Notes: generated by a model not told the origin, from the letters alone. A stretch of DNA of 64,000 nucleotides from Marinospirillum minutulum DSM 6287 (GCF_000422325.1 NZ_AULO01000010.1:186001-250000); one strand, 5' to 3'; positions 1-11,238 are shown, numbered from the stretch's first letter. Translations and numbers: made by a program.

Positions 1-559
1 GCTTGCGGCGTTCTTTGTCAGCTTCTGCTTTTTTCTGCGCTTCAGCATCTAAAGCAGGCTCAGCAACTTTGGACTCTTGCTTAGCTTTGCGTTGAGCTTC
101 TTCTTCAGCTAAAGCAATGCGTGCTGCTTCTTCCGCTTCACGGCGTGCTTTTTCATTAATTTTACGCTTTTCTTCTGCCTCAGCTTCTGCTTTTTGTAGT
201 GCTTCAGCCTCCGCCGCTTTAAGGGCAGCTTCTTGCTTAGCTTCAGCAGCTTTATCAGCCTGCTCTTCTACTTCGCTACGCTTAACAAAAGTACGCTTTT
301 TACGAACTTCTACATTAACGCTTTTACGACCATCAGTTTTTAACTGTTGAGTCGTTTTACGTGTCATGGTTATCCGTGTTGGTTCATCACCACTACCGCT
401 TGCACGTTTCAAAAACTCAAGCAGGGTTTGTTTATCTTTTTCGGATACTTTCTGATCTTCACTTTTGTGCTGTAAACCTGCTTTTTTCATCTGATCAAGC
501 AGACTATCAACAGGGCGCCCTATGGCTTCAGCAAATTCTTTAACGGTATTCTCTGCCAC
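1..559 (-). CDS. infB: Translation initiation factor IF-2, N-terminal part (runs off the left edge)
   Basis: IF-2 is the GTPase that places initiator tRNA on the 30S subunit. Only the first 186 codons are in the window. They open with the small IF2 N-terminal domain (start VAENTVKEFAEAIG) and continue into the highly charged Ala/Glu/Lys/Arg linker typical of proteobacterial IF-2; the G domain lies outside. The start is a GTG at 559, seven bases after GGAG on the minus strand. An ATG two bases upstream on that strand runs into a stop at once. It lies 32 bases downstream of nusA in the classic rimP-nusA-infB operon. The call rests on this N-terminus and the context. Confidence 0.93.
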   Translation of the reverse strand, partial: MAENTVKEFAEAIGRPVDSLLDQMKKAGLQHKSEDQKVSEKDKQTLLEFLKRASGSGDEPTRITMTRKTTQQLKTDGRKSVNVEVRKKRTFVKRSEVEEQADKAAEAKQEAALKAAEAEALQKAEAEAEEKRKINEKARREAEEAARIALAEEEAQRKAKQESKVAEPALDAEAQKKAEADKERRK

Positions 560-591
560 TATGCATCTCCTCTAACTACGACCTGGTACGC

Positions 592-2079
592 TCAAGCTTC
601 ATCTTCAAACCAGTGAGCGCGGGCCGCCATAATCATTTTACCGGCACGCTCTTCGGTCATAGCCTCGATATCCATAAGGTCATCAATGGATTGTTCGGCA
701 AGATCATCAAGGGTGGTTAAGCCTTTAAGTGCAAGTGCTGACGCTAAGGTACGGTCCATACCCTCAAGGTTAAGCAGGGCTTCTTCTGGACTAGCAACTG
801 CTAAAGCTTCTTCAGAGGCTATCTCTAAGGTCAGCAATTCGTTCTTCGCACGGCGGCGAAGCTCATTAACCAGGTCTTCATCTAAACCTTCAATTTCAAG
901 GAATTCTTCTAGTGGCACATAAGCCACTTCTTCCAAGCTGGTAAAACCTTCATCAACTAACGTTCTAGCTAAATCATCATCAATATCTAGGTGCTGAATA
1001 AAATATTGAATAAGAACATCGGCTTCTTGCTCTTGTTTGCCAGTAGCTTCTTGTTCTGTCATTACATTAAGACGCCAGCCTGTTAGGTCTCTTGCCAGTT
1101 TAACGTTTTGACCACCACGACCTATGGCTTGCGCTAGATTATCTTCAGCAACAGCCACGTCCATTGAGTGCGCATCTTCATCAACTATAATGGATGCAAC
1201 TTCTGCTGGCGCCATGGCGTTAATAACTAGCTGTGCAGGGTTGTCATCCCACAAAACTATGTCGACTCGCTCGTTGCTTAGTTCAGTAGAAACGGCTTGT
1301 ACACGTGAACCACGCATACCAACACAAGCACCAACTGGATCTATGCGGCGATCATTGGTTTTAACGGCAATTTTAGCACGTGAACCAGGATCTCGCGCAG
1401 CACCACGAATTTCTATTAGCTGCTCTGAAATTTCTGGCACTTCAATTTTAAATAGCTCAACCAGCATTTCTGGGCAAGTGCGCGATAGCACTAGCTGTGG
1501 ACCACGGTTATTAGGGTTCACTTCTAGTAAAATGGCGCGAACGCGATCATTCATGCGGAATTTTTCGCCGGGAATCATTTCGTGGCGTGAAAGGTAAGCT
1601 TCTGCATTGCCACCTAAGTCAATGATTAAACCGTCTCGAGTCGTTTTCTTAACAATACCCGATACCAGCCCACCTTGTTGATCTAGGTATTGGCGAACAA
1701 CTTCTGCTCGCTCGGCTTCACGCACTTTTTGCACTATTACTTGCTTAGCAGTTTGTGCAGCAATACGGCCAAACTCTATGGAGGGTATTTTTTCTTCTTT
1801 TACATCACCAACCACCAAGTCTTCTTCTTTTGCTGCCGTTGCTGGAAGCTCATATTCTGGCTCAGAAAAATCTTCGTCATCTACAACTAACCAACGACGG
1901 AAGCTATCGTATTCACCCGTTTTACGGTCGATGCTGACACGGATATCAACGCCTTCTTCCATAAAACGTTTTTTGGTTGCACTTGCTAGCGCAGCTTCTA
2001 TTGCTTCAAAAATGGTCTCTTTGGGAACGCCTTTTTCATTGGAGACGGCATCCACCACCAAAAGGATTTCTTTACTCAT
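592..2079 (-). CDS. nusA: Transcription termination/antitermination factor NusA
   Basis: NusA binds RNA polymerase and modulates pausing, termination and antitermination. At 495 aa it has the same length as the E. coli protein. Visible in order: the polymerase-binding N-terminal domain (about 1-125), an S1 domain (about 135-200; [15 protein letters not shown] then [10 protein letters not shown]), two KH domains (about 200-345; [14 protein letters not shown] and [14 protein letters not shown]), and two acidic helix-hairpin-helix repeats at the C-terminus. The duplicated acidic repeat is the gammaproteobacterial form that contacts the alpha subunit. It lies between rimP (27-base gap) and infB in one operon. 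Confidence 0.98.
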   Translation of the reverse strand: MSKEILLVVDAVSNEKGVPKETIFEAIEAALASATKKRFMEEGVDIRVSIDRKTGEYDSFRRWLVVDDEDFSEPEYELPATAAKEEDLVVGDVKEEKIPSIEFGRIAAQTAKQVIVQKVREAERAEVVRQYLDQQGGLVSGIVKKTTRDGLIIDLGGNAEAYLSRHEMIPGEKFRMNDRVRAILLEVNPNNRGPQLVLSRTCPEMLVELFKIEVPEISEQLIEIRGAARDPGSRAKIAVKTNDRRIDPVGACVGMRGSRVQAVSTELSNERVDIVLWDDNPAQLVINAMAPAEVASIIVDEDAHSMDVAVAEDNLAQAIGRGGQNVKLARDLTGWRLNVMTEQEATGKQEQEADVLIQYFIQHLDIDDDLARTLVDEGFTSLEEVAYVPLEEFLEIEGLDEDLVNELRRRAKNELLTLEIASEEALAVASPEEALLNLEGMDRTLASALALKGLTTLDDLAEQSIDDLMDIEAMTEERAGKMIMAARAHWFEDEA

Positions 2080-2106
2080 GCCTTAGCCTCTTAGAAACAG
2101 TCCTTG

Positions 2107-2577
2107 TTACTTGTTTGGTTTTTCCAGGACAGGTTTAACTCTTGCCTGGTCGATAGTTTCAAACGGAAAACAGTATTCATCCTCGTCTACCTGAAGAATA
2201 ATCTCATCTTCTTCTACACCTTTTAAAAGGCCGGTAAATTTGCGCTGACCTTCATAAGCTAGGCGTAATTTTAGTTGTACTTGATGACCTGCAAAACGCT
2301 GATAATGATCGAGTTTATATAGTGGTCTATCCATACCGGGTGATGACACTTCTAGGTTGTACTCACTTTCGATAGGGTCTTCAACATCCATCAGCGCACT
2401 AATCTGACGACTAACCTGGGCACAGTTTTCAACTGTAATACCCTGCTCACTCTCAATATATATTCGTAGCAGCGTATGTTGCCCACGACCACTGAATTCT
2501 AGTCCCCAGAACTCGAATCCAAGAGACTGAACAACCGGCTCAATTAGCTGCTCTAGTAGCTTATCTTTACTTGACAC
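2107..2577 (-). CDS. rimP: Ribosome maturation factor RimP
   Basis: RimP helps 30S subunit maturation. The protein (156 aa) shows the family core: LIEPVVQSLGFEFWGLEF at the start, the central DVEDPIESEYNLEVSSPG motif, and the C-terminal SH3-like domain. I place the start at a GTG at 2577 because a GGAG sits eight bases upstream on the minus strand and the protein then begins VSSKDKLLEQ, matching the usual family length of about 150 residues. The reading frame stays open to 2658, but those 27 extra codons have no family character. First protein gene of the rimP-nusA-infB operon. Confidence 0.95.
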   Translation of the reverse strand: MSSKDKLLEQLIEPVVQSLGFEFWGLEFSGRGQHTLLRIYIESEQGITVENCAQVSRQISALMDVEDPIESEYNLEVSSPGMDRPLYKLDHYQRFAGHQVQLKLRLAYEGQRKFTGLLKGVEEDEIILQVDEDEYCFPFETIDQARVKPVLEKPNK

Positions 2578-2684
2578 AGAAAAGGCTCCAGCTCTGCATT
2601 TGCAGATCAGATGATCAAAGGCCGGAAAACTTCGGGGGATAAGGCTGTACGGCGCCACCTGCGCGAAGATTTTTTCGACCTAAC

Positions 2685-2708
2685 AAAAAGCCCCTTAAAA
2701 AAGGGGCT
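2685..2708 (-). terminator. Rho-independent terminator after the tRNA pair
   Basis: On the minus strand AGCCCCTT, a TTTT loop and AAGGGGCT form a perfect stem followed by a run of five T. It lies between tRNA-fMet and rimP. Since rimP has no other obvious promoter, some read-through of the tRNA transcript may feed the operon, as in E. coli metY-rimP. Confidence 0.8.
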
Positions 2709-2721
2709 TCTGATTAAATCT

Positions 2722-2798
<77 letters not shown>

Positions 2799-2881
2799 TC
2801 AGAGAAGCAGGAATTATAGGGGCTGAACTAGGTTACGTCAACCGCTAACTACAATTCCTTTATAACTAACAAAACACACCT

Positions 2882-2968
2882 TGGTGCCGAAGGCGGGACT
2901 CGAACCCGCACAGGCTTTAGCCCACTACCACCTCAAGGTAGCGCGTCTACCAATTCCGCCACTTCGGC
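2882..2968 (-). tRNA. tRNA-Leu (GAG)
   Basis: An 87-nt class II tRNA with a long variable arm and encoded CCA. The anticodon stem CTACC/GGTAG encloses loop TTGAGGT, giving anticodon GAG, which reads CUC/CUU leucine codons. It lies between secG and tRNA-fMet, as leuU does in E. coli, and is transcribed from the promoter just upstream. Confidence 0.97.
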
Positions 2969-3008
2969 TTAGCTATTCAAAACTTACTAGAACTTCCAAG
3001 GCGGCCAA

Positions 3009-3037
3009 ATGATAGTGCCGCTAAGGGTGCTTGGCAA
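3009..3037 (-). promoter_or_regulatory. Sigma-70 promoter of the tRNA-Leu/tRNA-fMet transcript
   Basis: On the minus strand TTGCCA (-35, at 3032-3037) is followed after exactly 17 bases by TATCAT (-10, at 3009-3014). The next bases, TTGGCCGCC, are a GC-rich discriminator of the kind that makes stable-RNA promoters sensitive to ppGpp. The predicted start near 3002 lies about 34 bases before the mature 5' end of tRNA-Leu. Confidence 0.75.
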
Positions 3038-3063
3038 GCCCTAAGACAAAATAAACTTATTGC

Positions 3064-3405
3064 TTACTGGTTTTGCTGGTTTTCAATTACATCACTGTCA
3101 TCAAGTAGTGGTAAGCGCTCTCGCTCAAACTCTTCAATGACTTCATCTGAGGGCATACCTAAATCAGGTGAATATTGTTGAGTGGCTAAATAAGCCAGCC
3201 CCATACTGGTTGCAAAAAAAGCCGCAGCAAGTAGGCCTGTCATTTTTCCTAGAAAACCTACTGGACCTAAGCTACCAAAAACAGTATTGGAAGCACCGCC
3301 ACCAAAAGAGGCACCTGCTTCAGCACCCTTACCTTGCTGCATAAGTACCAACAAAATCACACCAAGACCCAGCATTACATGAATTACTAAAACGATACTA
3401 TGCAT
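3064..3405 (-). CDS. secG: Preprotein translocase subunit SecG
   Basis: SecG is the small inner-membrane subunit that assists SecYE/SecA export. The 113-aa protein has the two expected transmembrane segments (about 1-20 and 55-73). Between them is the glycine-rich signature LVLMQQGKGAEAGASFGGG. The acidic Glu/Asp-rich tail is normal for proteobacterial SecG. It follows tpiA with a 5-base gap and is probably co-transcribed with it. Confidence 0.95.
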   Translation of the reverse strand: MHSIVLVIHVMLGLGVILLVLMQQGKGAEAGASFGGGASNTVFGSLGPVGFLGKMTGLLAAAFFATSMGLAYLATQQYSPDLGMPSDEVIEEFERERLPLLDDSDVIENQQNQ

Positions 3406-3410
3406 CTTTA

Positions 3411-4157
3411 TTATTCCGCTGCTTTTCCGATTGCTAAAAATTGATCAGCATCTAATGATGCTCCACCAATCAACCCGCCATCTATATCTGGCATTTTAAG
3501 TAATGACGCAGCATTATCAGGCTTCATACTACCGCCATACAAGAACAACATTTTTGCTGCCAATTCTTTATCTACCTTAGCTACAACTGAACGAAGGAAG
3601 GCATGTACTTCTTGCGCTTGCTCAGGTGTTGCAGTTAAGCCTGTACCTATTGCCCACACGGGTTCGTAGGCTACCACTACTTTTTGAAGCTGTGCTAAGG
3701 TTAGCTTTTCTATTAGCGGTGTAAGCTGCTGTAAAACCACCTTGTTAGTTTCACCTGCTTCACGCTGGGCTAGGGTTTCACCCACACAGACAACAGGAAT
3801 TAAATCAGCTGCCAAAACACGCTTGGCTTTTTCTAACACTAGGGCATCTGTTTCTGCATGGTACTGACGGCGCTCTGAGTGCCCTAGCAAAACATGGCTA
3901 ACACCTAAATCTGCCAGCATTTTTGCAGAAACTTCGCCAGTATAAGCGCCCTCATCTGCTTGCGAACAGTCTTGTGCGCCTATGCCTATTTCACTCTTAG
4001 CTAAAAGCTGTATTGCCTGAGACAAATAAGGGTAGGGCGGAAAAACCAATAATTTAGCGCTAGGTGCTTGCTGGCTAAGCATTTTTTCAAGCAAATGTTT
4101 AACCATCTGCTGACTGCCATGCATCTTCCAGTTGCCTGCTACCAATTTTTGTCGCAT
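3411..4157 (-). CDS. tpiA: Triosephosphate isomerase
   Basis: Interconverts dihydroxyacetone phosphate and glyceraldehyde 3-phosphate in glycolysis and gluconeogenesis. The 248-aa protein is full length. The active-site residues are all visible: Lys in GNWKMHG near the N-terminus, His in GHSERR, the catalytic Glu in AYEPVWAIGTG, and the phosphate-binding loop GGSMKPDN and GLIGGASL near the end. It lies 57 bases downstream of glmM and 5 bases upstream of secG, on the same strand. Confidence 0.98.
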   Translation of the reverse strand: MRQKLVAGNWKMHGSQQMVKHLLEKMLSQQAPSAKLLVFPPYPYLSQAIQLLAKSEIGIGAQDCSQADEGAYTGEVSAKMLADLGVSHVLLGHSERRQYHAETDALVLEKAKRVLAADLIPVVCVGETLAQREAGETNKVVLQQLTPLIEKLTLAQLQKVVVAYEPVWAIGTGLTATPEQAQEVHAFLRSVVAKVDKELAAKMLFLYGGSMKPDNAASLLKMPDIDGGLIGGASLDADQFLAIGKAAE

Positions 4158-4214
4158 TAATTCAGCCTATAAACAATTCAGGGGCATGGATTCTATTAAA
4201 AATCTGCTCTAAGC

Positions 4215-5555
4215 TCAACTAGCAACATCAGTAATGACTGCCGCTATCTCTTCTGCCAAGGCTTGAACCACTTCTTTTTCATCACCTTCAACCATTACTC
4301 TAAGCAATGGCTCAGTGCCCGATGGGCGCAATAAAATTCTACCGCGACCGTTCATACGAGCTTCAACATCTTTTATTTTAGCTTGCACTTGCGGGTGGCG
4401 GATTAGTGCGTCTTTGTTGTCATCGGTGCGAATATTAACCAAGCTTTGAGGCATTTTTTTCATGCCCTTTAGCAAAACATCGACTTGCCCATCGGCTTCC
4501 TGAATGGCTTGCAAAACTTGCAATGCAGCAACTATACCATCACCTGTGGATTGCACATGACGGCAAACCAAGTGGCCAGAATTTTCACCACCTACCAGCC
4601 AGTTGTTTTTTTGTAATTCAGCCATTACATAGCGATCACCCACTTTTGCTCGCACAAAAGGTATGTCTGCTTCTTTTAAGGCCAACTCTAAGCCAAGGTT
4701 ACTCATTTCAGTACCAACAATACCGCCTTGCAACTGACCTTTATTTTGTAAGTTTTTAGCTAATATATACAGAAGGTCATCGCCATCTAACAAACGACCA
4801 GTACGAGTGACCATGACTAGGCGATCACCATCACCATCAAAGCCTACACCTAAGTCTGCCCCTATTTCTAACACTCTATCCTGCAAGGCACGTGGATTAG
4901 TTGAACCATAACCCTTGTTAATATTTAAACCATCTGGCTCGGCACCTATCACATCAACCCTAGCGCCCAACTCACTAAAAACCTCAGGTGCTATGTGGTA
5001 AGTAGCACCATGCGCACAGTCTACAACGAGAGATACGCCCTGTAAGCTAGCATTAAAAGGCAGGGTATTTTTACAAAACTCTATATAGCGGCCTGCAGCA
5101 TCGTTAATGCGTCGCGCTTTACCTAAAAGGGCTGGAGCGACTGTTTCCATGGGTTTGTCTAACCAAGACTCTATTTCTAGCTCAACATCATCGGGTAACT
5201 TTTCACCACTTCTGGAAAAAAACTTAATGCCGTTATCTTCAAAAGAATTGTGTGAGGCGCTAATAACAATACCTGCATCGGCGTGGAAGGTTTGTGTTAG
5301 GTAAGCAATGCCTGGTGTTGGCATAGGACCCAATAAATACACATCAACTCCTGCCGCAGACAAACCTGCTTCAAGTGCTGACTCAAACATATAGCCAGAT
5401 AAGCGCGTATCTTTACCAATTAAAATGCGCTTTTTACCTTGTTTAGCAAACACCTTACCTGCTGCCCAGCCTAGCTTTAGTACAAAATCAGGGGTAATTG
5501 GATGCTCACCCACACGCCCACGAATACCATCTGTACCAAAATATTTTCTAGTCAT
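4215..5555 (-). CDS. glmM: Phosphoglucosamine mutase
   Basis: Converts glucosamine 6-phosphate to glucosamine 1-phosphate on the way to UDP-GlcNAc for peptidoglycan and LPS. At 446 aa it is the usual length. Visible are the start [13 protein letters not shown], the phosphoserine loop [15 protein letters not shown], the metal-binding GFDGDGDR, the sugar-binding GGENSGH and the C-terminal phosphate site RPSGTEP. Its ATG overlaps the folP stop codon by one base (TAATG), so the two are translationally coupled. Confidence 0.98.
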   Translation of the reverse strand: MTRKYFGTDGIRGRVGEHPITPDFVLKLGWAAGKVFAKQGKKRILIGKDTRLSGYMFESALEAGLSAAGVDVYLLGPMPTPGIAYLTQTFHADAGIVISASHNSFEDNGIKFFSRSGEKLPDDVELEIESWLDKPMETVAPALLGKARRINDAAGRYIEFCKNTLPFNASLQGVSLVVDCAHGATYHIAPEVFSELGARVDVIGAEPDGLNINKGYGSTNPRALQDRVLEIGADLGVGFDGDGDRLVMVTRTGRLLDGDDLLYILAKNLQNKGQLQGGIVGTEMSNLGLELALKEADIPFVRAKVGDRYVMAELQKNNWLVGGENSGHLVCRHVQSTGDGIVAALQVLQAIQEADGQVDVLLKGMKKMPQSLVNIRTDDNKDALIRHPQVQAKIKDVEARMNGRGRILLRPSGTEPLLRVMVEGDEKEVVQALAEEIAAVITDVAS

Positions 5556-6433
5556 TATTTATCCTGAGTTTTAGTAAGGTTTAAAGCCTGAGCCGTTGCT
5601 TGCCAAACTTGCAAAGCATCTTTTAAGCCTGCAACTGAATGAACACGCAAAATTTTAGCACCCTGCTGAGCTGCTAACAAATGCGCTGCAATACCTGCAG
5701 CATCCCTTTCTAGTGCTGGTTTACCAGTAATTTCACCCAGCATACGCTTGCGTGACATACCAACCAGTAAAGGTCGGTTTAAGCTGGTTAGTTTGTTTAG
5801 GTTAGCTAACAAGGTTAAATTGTGGGGTAGCAGTTTGGCAAAGCCAAAACCTGGGTCTAGCAAAATTTTATCTTCAGCTATACCGGCAGCAATGCAAACC
5901 TGCATACGCTTAACTAACCAGTCTTTAACTTCTGTAACCACATCAGCATAGGTTGTTTGCTGCTGCATGGAAGATGGTTCGCCACGCATGTGCATAATAC
6001 AAACAGGCAAACCGGTTGCTTGAGCAGCTTCTAGTGCACCCTCTCGGGTAAAGGAACGCACATCATTCAACAAGTTAGCACCTAGCTTAGCAGCCTCTTG
6101 CATAAGCTTAGGATTGCTCGTATCAATTGAAATCATTACTGCCGATTCTTTACGCAAACCTTCAAGCACAGGTAGAACACGATCTAACTCTTCTTGCTCT
6201 GCTACACCCTCAGCTCCTGGACGAGTTGACTCACCACCTAAATCAATAAACGTAGCACCTTCTTTTTCTAAGGCTAAGGCTTGCTTAATTGCTAGGTCAA
6301 CCGTTGTATAGCGACCGCCGTCTGAGAAAGAATCAGGTGTTACATTTACTATCCCCATAATTTGGGGCTGATTTAGATCAACTTGTGGAAAAATATCTGC
6401 AAACATGGTTTTTATATTGGTCGGTTTTATCAC
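5555..6433 (-). CDS. folP: Dihydropteroate synthase
   Basis: Joins p-aminobenzoate to the pterin pyrophosphate in folate synthesis and is the sulfonamide target. The TIM-barrel signatures are present: [34 protein letters not shown] and the C-terminal LRVHSVAG. The length (292 aa) is slightly above average because of a roughly 20-residue N-terminal lead before the first signature; a start at the internal Met 10 is possible. It begins right after the ftsH terminator and is coupled to glmM downstream. Confidence 0.96.
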   Translation of the reverse strand: MIKPTNIKTMFADIFPQVDLNQPQIMGIVNVTPDSFSDGGRYTTVDLAIKQALALEKEGATFIDLGGESTRPGAEGVAEQEELDRVLPVLEGLRKESAVMISIDTSNPKLMQEAAKLGANLLNDVRSFTREGALEAAQATGLPVCIMHMRGEPSSMQQQTTYADVVTEVKDWLVKRMQVCIAAGIAEDKILLDPGFGFAKLLPHNLTLLANLNKLTSLNRPLLVGMSRKRMLGEITGKPALERDAAGIAAHLLAAQQGAKILRVHSVAGLKDALQVWQATAQALNLTKTQDK

Positions 6434-6435
6434 AT

Positions 6436-6459
6436 AAAGAAAACCCCGCTAAAGCGGGG
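6436..6459 (-). terminator. Rho-independent terminator after ftsH
   Basis: On the minus strand CCCCGC, a TTTA loop and GCGGGG make a perfect stem followed by TTTTCTTT. It sits between the ftsH stop and the folP start and should reduce, but perhaps not abolish, read-through into folP-glmM. Confidence 0.85.
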
Positions 6460-6480
6460 CTAAACTAAACAAGCTAGTCG

Positions 6481-8439
6481 TTAGTGAACTGAGCCACCTA
6501 ACGGGTCGGCAGGCTTAATATCTGGCTTCTTTTCATCTTCGGTAGACTCTTGTTCGCCACTTGCAGCGCTAGAGTCAACAGGAACACCACCTTCACCATC
6601 ATCATTCCAGTCTTTAGGTGGCTGCGGCTTAATGCCTTTCATTATGTCGTCAATTTGGCTGGCATCAATGGTTTCATATTCCATTAACGCATCTTTCATT
6701 AACTCCATAGCATCACGGTTTTCTTCTAACAGCCTAACCGCTTCTGCGTAACAGTCATCGAGTATTTTTCTAATTTCAGCATCTAGCAACTTAGCAGTTT
6801 CGCCACTTACATTCATGCCACCACTGTCGCCACCGCCACCTTTAAGGAAAGGATCGCTGTCGCCTTCACTGTAAAGTACCGGGCCAGCTTTATCAGACAA
6901 ACCCCATTTGGTGACCATATTACGCGCCATTTTAGTGGCTTGCTGAATATCATTGGATGCACCAGTTGATACACCGTCTGCACCATAGAACATTTCTTCA
7001 GCAATACGACCACCATAGGCAGAAGTAATACGGCTTAGTAAATAACGGCGGCTGTAGGAAACCTTGTCTTCTTCAGGTAGAAACATGGTTACACCCAAGG
7101 CACGACCACGTGGGATGATAGAAACCTTGTAAACAGGGTCATGGTCGGGCAGTAGGCGACCCAAAATAGCGTGGCCTGCTTCATGGTAGGCAGTCATGGT
7201 TTTGTCTTTTTCAGTCATCACCATGGACTTACGTTCGGCGCCCATCATAATTTTATCTTTAGCTTTATCAAACTCTTCCATGCCCACCAAACGGCGACCC
7301 GTACGAGCCGAAAAAAGTGCCGCTTCGTTAACCAGGTTTGCTAAGTCAGCACCTGAGAAGCCTGGCGTACCACGTGCAATGTAAGAAGGATTAACATCGT
7401 CTGCCAAAGGTACTTTACGCATGTGCACTTTAAGAATTTGTTCACGGCCACGAATATCTGGTAAAGCCACAACCACTTGACGGTCAAAACGGCCAGGGCG
7501 TAGCAAGGCTTGGTCAAGTACATCAGGGCGGTTAGTTGCAGCTATAACAATAACGCCGTCGTTAGCTTCAAAACCATCCATTTCTACTAGTAGCTGGTTA
7601 AGCGTTTGTTCACGCTCATCGTTACCACCACCCATACCCGCACCACGGTGGCGACCAACAGCATCAATTTCATCAATAAAAATAATACAGGGTGCGCTTT
7701 TTTTGGCTTGCTCAAACATATCACGTACACGAGAAGCACCCACACCAACAAACATTTCTACGAAGTCTGAACCCGAAATACTAAAAAAAGGTACTTTAGC
7801 TTCACCAGCGACGGCTTTAGCTAGCAGTGTTTTACCAGTACCAGGGCTACCCACCATTAAAACACCGCGAGGAATTTTACCGCCTAAGCGCTGAAATTTG
7901 CCTGGGTCACGTAAAAACTCAACGAGTTCTGCAACGTCTTCTTTAGCTTCATCACACCCAGCAACATCAGCAAAAGTAGTTTTAATTTGATCTTGGGTTA
8001 ACAGCCGCGCCTTAGATTTACCAAAACTCATAGGGCCGCCTTTACCACCAGCACCACCCTGCATTTGGCGCATAAAAAACATAAATACAGCCATAATTAA
8101 CAAGATAGGAAAGCTAGCAACTAATAAGCGCATCCAAATACTCTGTCCTTCAGGCTTTTTACCTTCAACCAGAACATTATTGCTAAGCAGATCATCCATT
8201 AAGCGAGGGTCATCTGCAGCCGGACGTATCGTTTGGAAGCGAGAACCATCAACTCGCTCACCGAAGATATCGTAGCCATCAATAACAACTTTCTTTACTC
8301 TTTTTTGCTGCACTTCATGCACAAACTGCGAATAGTTTGTGGTGTTTGGCGTGGTTTCAACATTAAAGCTGTTAAACACCGTCAGCAAAACTGCTGCGAT
8401 GACCAGCCATAGAATGAGATTTTTGGCCATATCGTTCAA
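6481..8439 (-). CDS. ftsH: ATP-dependent zinc metalloprotease FtsH
   Basis: Membrane-anchored AAA+ protease that degrades misfolded membrane proteins and regulators such as sigma-32 and LpxC. Features in order: transmembrane segment (about 8-24), periplasmic domain, second membrane segment (about 105-122), Walker A GSPGTGKT (the family usually has GPPGTGKT), Walker [12 protein letters not shown], arginine-finger region RPGRFDRQV, and the zinc site HEAGH. I keep the TTG start at 8439 (protein MNDMAKN) because GAGGG lies seven bases upstream; the ATG three codons later is badly spaced from it. E. coli ftsH begins in the same way. The tail is acidic and unstructured. Confidence 0.98.
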   Translation of the reverse strand: MNDMAKNLILWLVIAAVLLTVFNSFNVETTPNTTNYSQFVHEVQQKRVKKVVIDGYDIFGERVDGSRFQTIRPAADDPRLMDDLLSNNVLVEGKKPEGQSIWMRLLVASFPILLIMAVFMFFMRQMQGGAGGKGGPMSFGKSKARLLTQDQIKTTFADVAGCDEAKEDVAELVEFLRDPGKFQRLGGKIPRGVLMVGSPGTGKTLLAKAVAGEAKVPFFSISGSDFVEMFVGVGASRVRDMFEQAKKSAPCIIFIDEIDAVGRHRGAGMGGGNDEREQTLNQLLVEMDGFEANDGVIVIAATNRPDVLDQALLRPGRFDRQVVVALPDIRGREQILKVHMRKVPLADDVNPSYIARGTPGFSGADLANLVNEAALFSARTGRRLVGMEEFDKAKDKIMMGAERKSMVMTEKDKTMTAYHEAGHAILGRLLPDHDPVYKVSIIPRGRALGVTMFLPEEDKVSYSRRYLLSRITSAYGGRIAEEMFYGADGVSTGASNDIQQATKMARNMVTKWGLSDKAGPVLYSEGDSDPFLKGGGGDSGGMNVSGETAKLLDAEIRKILDDCYAEAVRLLEENRDAMELMKDALMEYETIDASQIDDIMKGIKPQPPKDWNDDGEGGVPVDSSAASGEQESTEDEKKPDIKPADPLGGSVH

Positions 8440-8612
8440 GGCAATGCCCTCTTTGTAGATTTTGCCTGACCAATAAACAATTGATTAAAATCAGGCTAAA
8501 CAGAAAACCTATACTACATCACTTAACAGCTAAGACCGATACCAAAGGGTAACAATTCCATTTATTCTTTTAATGATGACCCTAGTTAAAATTAATTGGT
8601 TAGCAACCTTTT

Positions 8613-9233
8613 TTAACCTTTGTAGCCTCTAGCCAACAAATAAACTTCACGAGACCTAGCTCTAGATGCTACCGGCTTACGCGTTAAAACTTTAGTGAAG
8701 CGACTACGCAACAACTTCAAATAGTCTTCATAACCTTCACCTTGAAAAACCTTGGCTAATAAATCGCCGCCCGGCTTAAGCACTTGTTCTGCTAAATCTA
8801 GCGCTAGTTCAACTAAATACATCGCCTTAGGCTGATCTATAGCATTCATTCCACTGAGATTGGGTGCCATATCAGAAATTACAAGGTCTGCCTGTTTTCC
8901 TTGCATGGACTCAAGCAGTAATTCAAGAATTGCATCTTCAGTAAAATCCCCTTGAATAAACTCCACATCGGGAATGGCATCCATAGGTAAAATATCTGAA
9001 GCAAGAATTTTCCCTTCACTACCCAACCTTTCAGATAACAACTGCGACCAACCACCCGGTGCTGAACCCAAATCTATAACAGTCATACCTGGGCGAAACA
9101 AACGGTCTTTATCATCAATTTCAGCTAGTTTATAGGTAGCACGTGAGCGATAACCATCTTTTTGTGCTTTTTGTACCCACACATCATCTACATGCTCTTT
9201 TAACCAAGCCGCACTCGTTTTTGAACGTGCCAC
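8613..9233 (-). CDS. rlmE: 23S rRNA (uridine-2552 2'-O) methyltransferase
   Basis: SAM-dependent methylation of U2552 in the ribosomal A-loop, needed for late 50S assembly. The 206-aa Rossmann protein has the SAM motif [11 protein letters not shown] and the K-D-K-E catalytic set: Lys in [10 protein letters not shown], Asp in [11 protein letters not shown], Lys in [10 protein letters not shown] and Glu in SREVYLLA. It lies upstream of ftsH on the same strand (173-base gap) and is divergent from yhbY, the conserved gammaproteobacterial arrangement. Confidence 0.97.
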   Translation of the reverse strand: MARSKTSAAWLKEHVDDVWVQKAQKDGYRSRATYKLAEIDDKDRLFRPGMTVIDLGSAPGGWSQLLSERLGSEGKILASDILPMDAIPDVEFIQGDFTEDAILELLLESMQGKQADLVISDMAPNLSGMNAIDQPKAMYLVELALDLAEQVLKPGGDLLAKVFQGEGYEDYLKLLRSRFTKVLTRKPVASRARSREVYLLARGYKG

Positions 9234-9346
9234 AACAACCTCACAAAAAATTAGCTAGCTTAAAGGATGACCTATACCACCCTCAGGCACTAGAATAGGC
9301 AAAACAGCAACTGCTGCCCTAATAAACTAAAGCTGAGTAGATTAAC

Positions 9347-9658
9347 ATGAGCCTGAAAGGCACACAAAAGAAACAACTAAGAGCACTAGGCCACGACTTA
9401 AACCCCGTGGTATTGATTGCAGAGAATGGCTTGTCAGAAGGCGTTGTAAAAGAAGCTGACCGCGCACTGACCGACCACGAACTCATTAAAATACGCTTTA
9501 ATATGGATGACCGTGATGAGCGCAATGCCATGATGGCGCAACTAGCGAACAAACTACAGGCAGAATTAGTACAAACCATTGGCAAAATGGGGCTTTACTA
9601 CCGCGCTGCTCGCAAACCCAACCCCAAGCTTTCCAACTTATTACGCTTTGCTGACTAG
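9347..9658 (+). CDS. yhbY: Ribosome assembly RNA-binding protein YhbY (CRS1-YhbY domain)
   Basis: Small RNA-binding protein associated with pre-50S particles. The 103-aa protein is a single CRM domain: KKQLRALGHDLNPVVLIAEN near the start, then GLSEGVVKEADRALTDHELIKI, with the family's GxxG-type loop region. Divergent from rlmE with 113 bases between start codons, which must hold both promoters. Confidence 0.93.
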   Translation: MSLKGTQKKQLRALGHDLNPVVLIAENGLSEGVVKEADRALTDHELIKIRFNMDDRDERNAMMAQLANKLQAELVQTIGKMGLYYRAARKPNPKLSNLLRFAD

Positions 9659-9770
9659 CTGATAGTAATTATTTATTAGGCTGTTTTCTATAATACATTG
9701 GGCATCTTGATCATTTTTTACTAACCTCAAACTGTGCTGATCATTTGATCGCCTTTAAGGAGTATAAAAA

Positions 9771-11222
9771 ATGAGTGATAAACCTAAGTTAACATCCGTT
9801 TCTGGGTGCCCAATAGCCAACAACCAAGATAGCCTAACAGCCGGTGCTCGTGGCCCGATGCTACTACAGGATGTTTGGTTTTTAGAAAAACTAGCCCACT
9901 TTGACAGAGAAGTCATTCCTGAGCGGCGTATGCATGCTAAAGGCTCGGGTGCCTTTGGAAGCTTCACTGTCACTCACGATATTACCCAATACACCAAGGC
10001 CAAACTTTTTGAAGAAGTGGGCAAGCAAACAGAAATGTTTGTGCGCTTTTCTACTGTGGCAGGTGAACGTGGCGCAGCCGATGCAGAACGTGATATTCGC
10101 GGCTTTGCGATGCGTTTTTACACCGAACAAGGCAACTGGGACCTAGTCGGTAACAACACGCCAGTTTTCTTCTTCCGCGACCCATTAAAATTCCCCGACC
10201 TAAACCATGCCGTTAAGCGTGACCCACGCACCAACATGCGTAGCGCTACGAATAATTGGGATTTTTGGACAGGCCTACCCGAAGCATTACACCAGATCAC
10301 TATTTTAATGAGTGACCGAGGCATTCCTGCTTCTTATCGTCATATGCACGGCTTTGGTTCGCATACCTTTAGCTTTATTAATGCAGATAATGAGCGCTTT
10401 TGGGTTAAGTTCCACTTTAAAACCCAACAAGGCATTAAAAACTTAACCGATCAAGAAGCAGCAGAACTGGTTGGTCAAGACCGTGAAAGCTCGCAGCGTG
10501 ATTTATACGAAGCCATTGAAGGTGGTGATTTCCCACGCTGGACTATGTATGTGCAAGTTATGCCCGAAGCTGATGCTGCCAAAGTACCTTACCATCCCTT
10601 TGATTTAACCAAAATTTGGCCCAAGGGTGACTACCCTTTAATTGAAGTGGGTTATTTTGAACTAAACAAAAACCCAGAAAACTACTTTGCCGATGTTGAG
10701 CAAGCTGCATTCAACCCTGCACACATTGTTCCTGGCATTGGTTTCTCGCCAGACCGCATGTTGCAAGGTCGCTTGTTTTCTTACGGCGATGCTCAGCGCT
10801 ACCGCCTAGGTGTGAACCATTCACAAATTCCTGTGAATACACCCCGTTGCCCTGTACATAACTACCACCGCGATGGCGCAATGCGCGTTGATGGTAACCA
10901 GGGTAGCCGTTTGCATTATGAGCCTAACAGCCAAGGTGAGTGGCAAGAGCAGCCCGACTTCTCAGAACCACCTTTAGCCCTTGAAGGTGCAGCTGACCGC
11001 TTTGATTTTTGGGAAGATGAGCCAGACTACTTCACTCAGCCCGGCAACCTGTTCCGCTTGTTAAGCCCAGCAGAGCAACAGGTGTTGTTTGAAAATACTG
11101 CGAGAAACATGAAGGGCGTGCCAGAAGAAATAAAACGCAAACACATTGAGCATTGTAGTAAAGCAGACCCCGCTTATGGTGAAGGTGTTGCTGCTGCCAT
11201 GGGATTAAAGCTAAGTCAGTAA
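9771..11222 (+). CDS. katA: Monofunctional haem catalase (clade 3, small subunit)
   Basis: Breaks down hydrogen peroxide to water and oxygen. At 483 aa this is a small-subunit, NADPH-binding type catalase. The catalytic His is in [13 protein letters not shown], the distal Asn in [13 protein letters not shown], and the proximal haem Tyr in [14 protein letters not shown]. There is no signal peptide, so it is cytoplasmic. AAGGAG lies a few bases upstream of the ATG, and a TATAAT at 9689-9694 could be its -10 box. It interrupts the otherwise conserved greA / yhbY neighbourhood and has its own terminator, so it is probably a later insertion here. Confidence 0.96.
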   Translation: MSDKPKLTSVSGCPIANNQDSLTAGARGPMLLQDVWFLEKLAHFDREVIPERRMHAKGSGAFGSFTVTHDITQYTKAKLFEEVGKQTEMFVRFSTVAGERGAADAERDIRGFAMRFYTEQGNWDLVGNNTPVFFFRDPLKFPDLNHAVKRDPRTNMRSATNNWDFWTGLPEALHQITILMSDRGIPASYRHMHGFGSHTFSFINADNERFWVKFHFKTQQGIKNLTDQEAAELVGQDRESSQRDLYEAIEGGDFPRWTMYVQVMPEADAAKVPYHPFDLTKIWPKGDYPLIEVGYFELNKNPENYFADVEQAAFNPAHIVPGIGFSPDRMLQGRLFSYGDAQRYRLGVNHSQIPVNTPRCPVHNYHRDGAMRVDGNQGSRLHYEPNSQGEWQEQPDFSEPPLALEGAADRFDFWEDEPDYFTQPGNLFRLLSPAEQQVLFENTARNMKGVPEEIKRKHIEHCSKADPAYGEGVAAAMGLKLSQ

Positions 11223-11238
11223 GTTTTGCCCATAAAAA

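Noticed and set aside
117-350. Plus-strand open frame in the first 350 bases
   Set aside because: Low-complexity Ser/Ala-rich shadow of the IF-2 linker on the other strand.
2578-2658. 27-codon N-terminal extension of rimP
   Set aside because: No family similarity, and the GTG at 2577 has a well-placed GGAG and gives the normal length.
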